Of a DNA stretch of 64,000 nt, positions 61,430 through 64,000 are shown piece after piece. Numbering within the stretch: position 1 is the stretch's first letter; each line of letters starts with the position of its first letter. Where the stretch lies: the NCBI GenBank assembly GCA_031769625.1, contig JAUIMM010000003.1, forward strand, positions 270,501 through 334,500, read 5' to 3'. The position numbers and the translations under genes are program-made. This stretch comes from Taudactylus pleione (taxonomy: Eukaryota > Chordata > Amphibia > Anura > Myobatrachidae). A model generated the notes under the pieces. It ran no database searches. It saw only the letters and a list, made by a program, of their open reading frames with translations, and had not been told where the DNA came from.

Positions 61430-61561
61430 AAATGGTGATGCCGGTATTTTACATATCTGGGTATAAAAATTACGTCTCATCCATCTCAATTAAATGAAAT
61501 TAATTCTACTCAGTTTCTATGGAAAACTTATTTGGATTTTACTAAATGGGCCCATCTACCG
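61430..61561 (+). pseudogene. L1-type ORF2 reverse transcriptase relic, part 1
   Basis: The plus-strand frame reads FTYLGIKITSHPSQLNEINS followed by QFLWKTYLDFTKWAHLP. The YLGIKIT box is characteristic of the C-terminal side of L1-clade (including amphibian Tx1-like) reverse transcriptase. A FPFKW-like segment precedes it with a frame change. It is interrupted after WAHLP by the element at 61562. Confidence 0.82.
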
Positions 61562-62028
61562 GAATCGTTATGAATACTACCGGCCGCATGAACAGATCCC
61601 GGCAGCGGCAGTCCGACAGCGCTGAAAATCCCGATCGTCCTGAGGTAAGTAATACCTAACCTAGCCTAACCCCCCTAACCCTCCTTAGGGGTGCCTAACC
61701 CTAACCTCCCCCCCAAGTGCCTATCCCTAATCCCCCCTGTAAATGCCTAACCCTAACCCCCTCCCTTCCCCGCTGCCTAAACCTAAGTCCCCTGGGGGGG
61801 TGCCTAAACCTAACCCTCCCGGGGGGGGTGCTTAACCCTAAGCCCCCCCCGCGCGGCTGTCTGCTCGCGGTGCCCGGCATCCCTTCGTTCGGGATGCCGG
61901 GCGCCTGTCTCCCAGCGTCGGGAAAATGACAGGCGTCTAGATATAGACGCCTGTCATTTAACCCACGCCGGGATAAAGCAGTCGGGAAGCCGGCTGTCGG
62001 GATCACGTCAGCCAGTTTCCCGATTGCA
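61562..62028. mobile_element. Inverted-repeat element with telomere-like spacer
   Basis: Inserted in the L1 relic; L1 similarity stops at WAHLP and resumes with LPVSYIGG. The arms contain GATCCCGGCAGC (left) and GGCTGTCGGGATC (right). A second hairpin GGCATCCC…GGGATGCC is centred near 61885, and GACAGGCGTCTAGATATAG pairs with its continuation near 61930. Between the arms, 61640-61850 has degenerate TGCCTAACCCTAACC units with C-runs, like the 1-3735 array. A possible target duplication is CCCATCT; boundaries are approximate. Confidence 0.65.
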
Positions 62029-62283
62029 TCCCCATCTTCCAGTATCTTATATAGGTGGATGTCATATGTTTTCCTAGATTTGTATATGTTCTTCAGATGT
62101 TGCAAAAAAAAAAAAAAGATTTAGGACTTCGTAATCAAGCTTTACAAAAAATGTATACGGGGCGGTAAGTGCCCTAGAATATCAATGTTTAAATTACAAC
62201 AAGAGCATTTGGGAGGTATTAATTTACCAGGTCTCAGGCAATAAGCATTGGCGTCTAATTATAGCCTAGCAGTGGATTGGATT
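62029..62283 (+). pseudogene. L1-type ORF2 relic, part 2
   Basis: Continues part 1: LPVSYIGGCHMFS, then after an A-run and frame changes PRISMFKLQQEHLGGINLPG and LASNYSLAVDWI. The GG(I/L)xLPxLRxYYxAS box is diagnostic of L1-clade ORF2. It is interrupted after DWI by the hAT-like element at 62284. Confidence 0.85.
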
Positions 62284-63353
62284 CAGAGACGTAACGTTTT
62301 TGGTGCCCTGGGCCAGAAAGAGCATTGGTCCCCCCCTGTTTTTTCATATAAGGACATAAGACACAAACCCATAATCTCCACAATTTCTGATGGCAGCCCA
62401 ATTGTGGGGCAGATAGCTCCATGTGTAAGTCACTAGCGCACGCAGGTGGGTTTCTGAGTACCCAGAAATCCCCCAATCAGACTGGAGAGCAGGTACCATC
62501 TTCTTAAGCCCCACCCCCCTTACAGCAAAATGCTGCGATTCGCGGGTCAGTCGGGATGAGGCGGAGCCAATATTACATTATTCTATTAGAATCGCATTAT
62601 TTTGGCTCCGCCCCCTCCCGTTTGACCCGCGAATGACATGGTGCCAGCCTGCCAGGCCAAATCCTTATCAGGTCTACAAACCGCAGCTAAATGCAAGGTA
62701 AGTGTGTGTGTAATGTATGTGTGACATACAGTAGGTGTGCGTGTCAGGTATGTGTGACATACAGTAGGTGTGCGTGTCAGGTATGTGTGACATACAGTAG
62801 GTGTGCGTGTCAGGTATGTGCGACATACAGTAGGTGTGCGTGTCAGGTATGTGTGACATACAGTAGGTGTGCGTGTCAGGTATGTGTGACATATAGTAGG
62901 TGTGCGTGTCAGGTATGTGTGACATACAGTAGGTGTGCGTGTCAGGTATGTGTGACATACAGTAGGTGTGCGTGTCAGGTATGTGTGACATACAGTAGGT
63001 GTGCGTGTCAGGTATGTGTAACATACAGTAGGTGTGCATGTCAGGTATGTGTGACATACAGTAGGTGTGCGTGTCAGGTATGTGTAACATACAGTAGGTG
63101 TGCGTGCGTGTCAGGTATGCGTGACATACAGTAGGTGTGCGTGTCAGGTATGTGTGACATACAGTAAGTGTGTGTGTAATGTATGTGTGACATACAGTAA
63201 GTGTGCGCGTCAGGTATGTGAGACTTGTCGGGGACAAAAAAAAAAAAAGCTACAAGTGAGAATGATTATACACAGAAAACTGACAGGCCCAAAAAGCGCC
63301 CCTGCCCTTCAGTGCCCTGTGTACATGGCACATGTTGCACCACCCTAGCCCTG
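62284..63353 (-). mobile_element. hAT-like element family F with internal minisatellite
   Basis: Plus-strand left end CAGAGACGTAACG, right end CACCCTAGCCCTG, bounded by a perfect 8-bp duplication ATTGGATT (62276-62283, 63354-63361). Its left part matches the reverse complement of 13144-13420 (TTTTTGGTGCCCTGGGCC, AGCATTGGTCCCCC). Unlike that 277-bp copy it is about 1.07 kb because it carries an inverted pair at 62505-62640 and a 33-bp tandem array (62700-63225). Confidence 0.92.
62700..63225. repeat. 33-bp minisatellite inside hAT element
   Basis: About 16 units of 33 bp containing TGTGACATACAGTAGGTGTG and CGTGTCAGGTATG. Because 33 is a multiple of three the frame is preserved, giving long repetitive open frames on both strands (11-residue peptide repeats). 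No start context, signal or domain supports coding. Confidence 0.95.
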
Positions 63354-64000
63354 ATTGGATTAAGGGCACTAATACATATACTACACATTCTATGGAACAA
63401 ACTTTCAGTCCAAATTGTAAATTACTATCTCTTTTACACGCACATCCATTATCTTTCCCTGCTGAAATTAAAGAAAATATTTTAATTCATACAACATGTT
63501 TAGCATGACGTAAAGTTAGATCTATCTAAATCTTCATCATTGTTTTTGCCTTTATGGGGTTATCCTTCGTTTTCACCTGGCAGACTTTGCATTGATTTTA
63601 TAGATGGCATACTAATGGTTTATGTTTTATTTATCAATTTTTGCAAGAGAGTCATTTATAACCACTCACGAGATCTCAGTTACAAGAGAAATGTTGTTTA
63701 TTACCGATTCCAATATTCCCATTCTTGCAAGCCATGAGTAATGTTCATACTACATTACAGGGTCTTTCCAAAGAGGATTTGACTCGGGGAATACAGGGTT
63801 CTTTTACCACATCTTTTATATATTCCTATGTAATATTCCTCCTATAATATATTCCTCACTTCATTATCATCTTGGAGACTTGTAGGATGGGGTTAATAAA
63901 GTGGCTGGAAGATTTGTACAGATTTATCAGTGGAGGATATCACTAGATTTTGCTTTAAGATGAACAAACAATTAGTCTTAAAATATCACATAGTGCATAT
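63354..64000 (+). pseudogene. L1-type ORF2 C-terminal relic, part 3
   Basis: Resumes after the hAT target duplication: LHAHPLSFPAEIKENILIHT, RKVRS, then FYRWHTNGLCFIYQFLQESH and LPIPIFPFLQAMSNVHTTLQ. Near the window end come a W-x-DLY-type and SVEDITRFCFKMNKQ segment. This is the order seen in the C-terminal domain of L1-clade ORF2. Several stops and frame changes show it is dead. It runs to or past the window end. Confidence 0.78.

Noticed and set aside
62674..63237. Cys/Tyr/Thr-rich repetitive frames of 147 and 187 codons
   Set aside because: 33-bp minisatellite inside a hAT element; no supporting context.

Overview
The window is a piece of a vertebrate chromosome, most consistent with a large-genome anuran amphibian. 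The evidence is one intact vertebrate homeobox gene (BARHL1), surrounded by degraded DIRS, L1-type and Tc1 relics, a very dense load of short inverted-repeat DNA transposons, and long satellites. The amphibian assignment is inference from repeat content; the species cannot be named from sequence alone. I see no prokaryotic gene, CRISPR array, intact virus or intact tRNA.

Layout. 1-3735 is a degenerate minisatellite whose units carry telomere-like CCTAACCCTAACC cores. It abuts a short antisense 28S rRNA fragment (3757-3865). From 5.1 to 22.4 kb the sequence is a mosaic of non-autonomous DNA transposons. Many have recognisable target-site duplications: 8 bp (hAT-like) or 3 bp (PIF/Harbinger-like). 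A Tc1-like transposase relic lies at 8545-9050. 23.4-28.6 kb holds two blocks of a 31-bp satellite separated and followed by two copies of the same ~600-bp flank, offset by 4,400 bp. 29-36 kb has more transposons, including a composite element (32477-33610) whose interior is the 1-3735 satellite in reverse orientation. 36.3-39.8 kb is a GATA array, a hAT-like element, a 2-kb TAG/TAA array and an 18-bp minisatellite.

BARHL1 lies on the plus strand in three coding exons (41924-42371, 45850-46072, 50135-50429) and predicts a 321-residue protein with two FIL/Eh1-type repressor motifs and a BarH-class homeodomain. Its flanks and introns contain low-repeat, AT-rich sequence that could hold regulatory elements. 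No neighbouring gene is visible within the window.

52-64 kb returns to transposons. A DIRS-type retrotransposon on the minus strand (reverse transcriptase, RNase H and tyrosine-recombinase remnants, 57.6-61.1 kb) is cut by three MITEs. An L1-type ORF2 relic on the plus strand (61.4 kb to the window end) is cut by two insertions; one is a hAT-like element that carries a 33-bp minisatellite. These insertions allow a relative chronology: retroelements first, then DNA transposons, then tandem-repeat expansion inside them.
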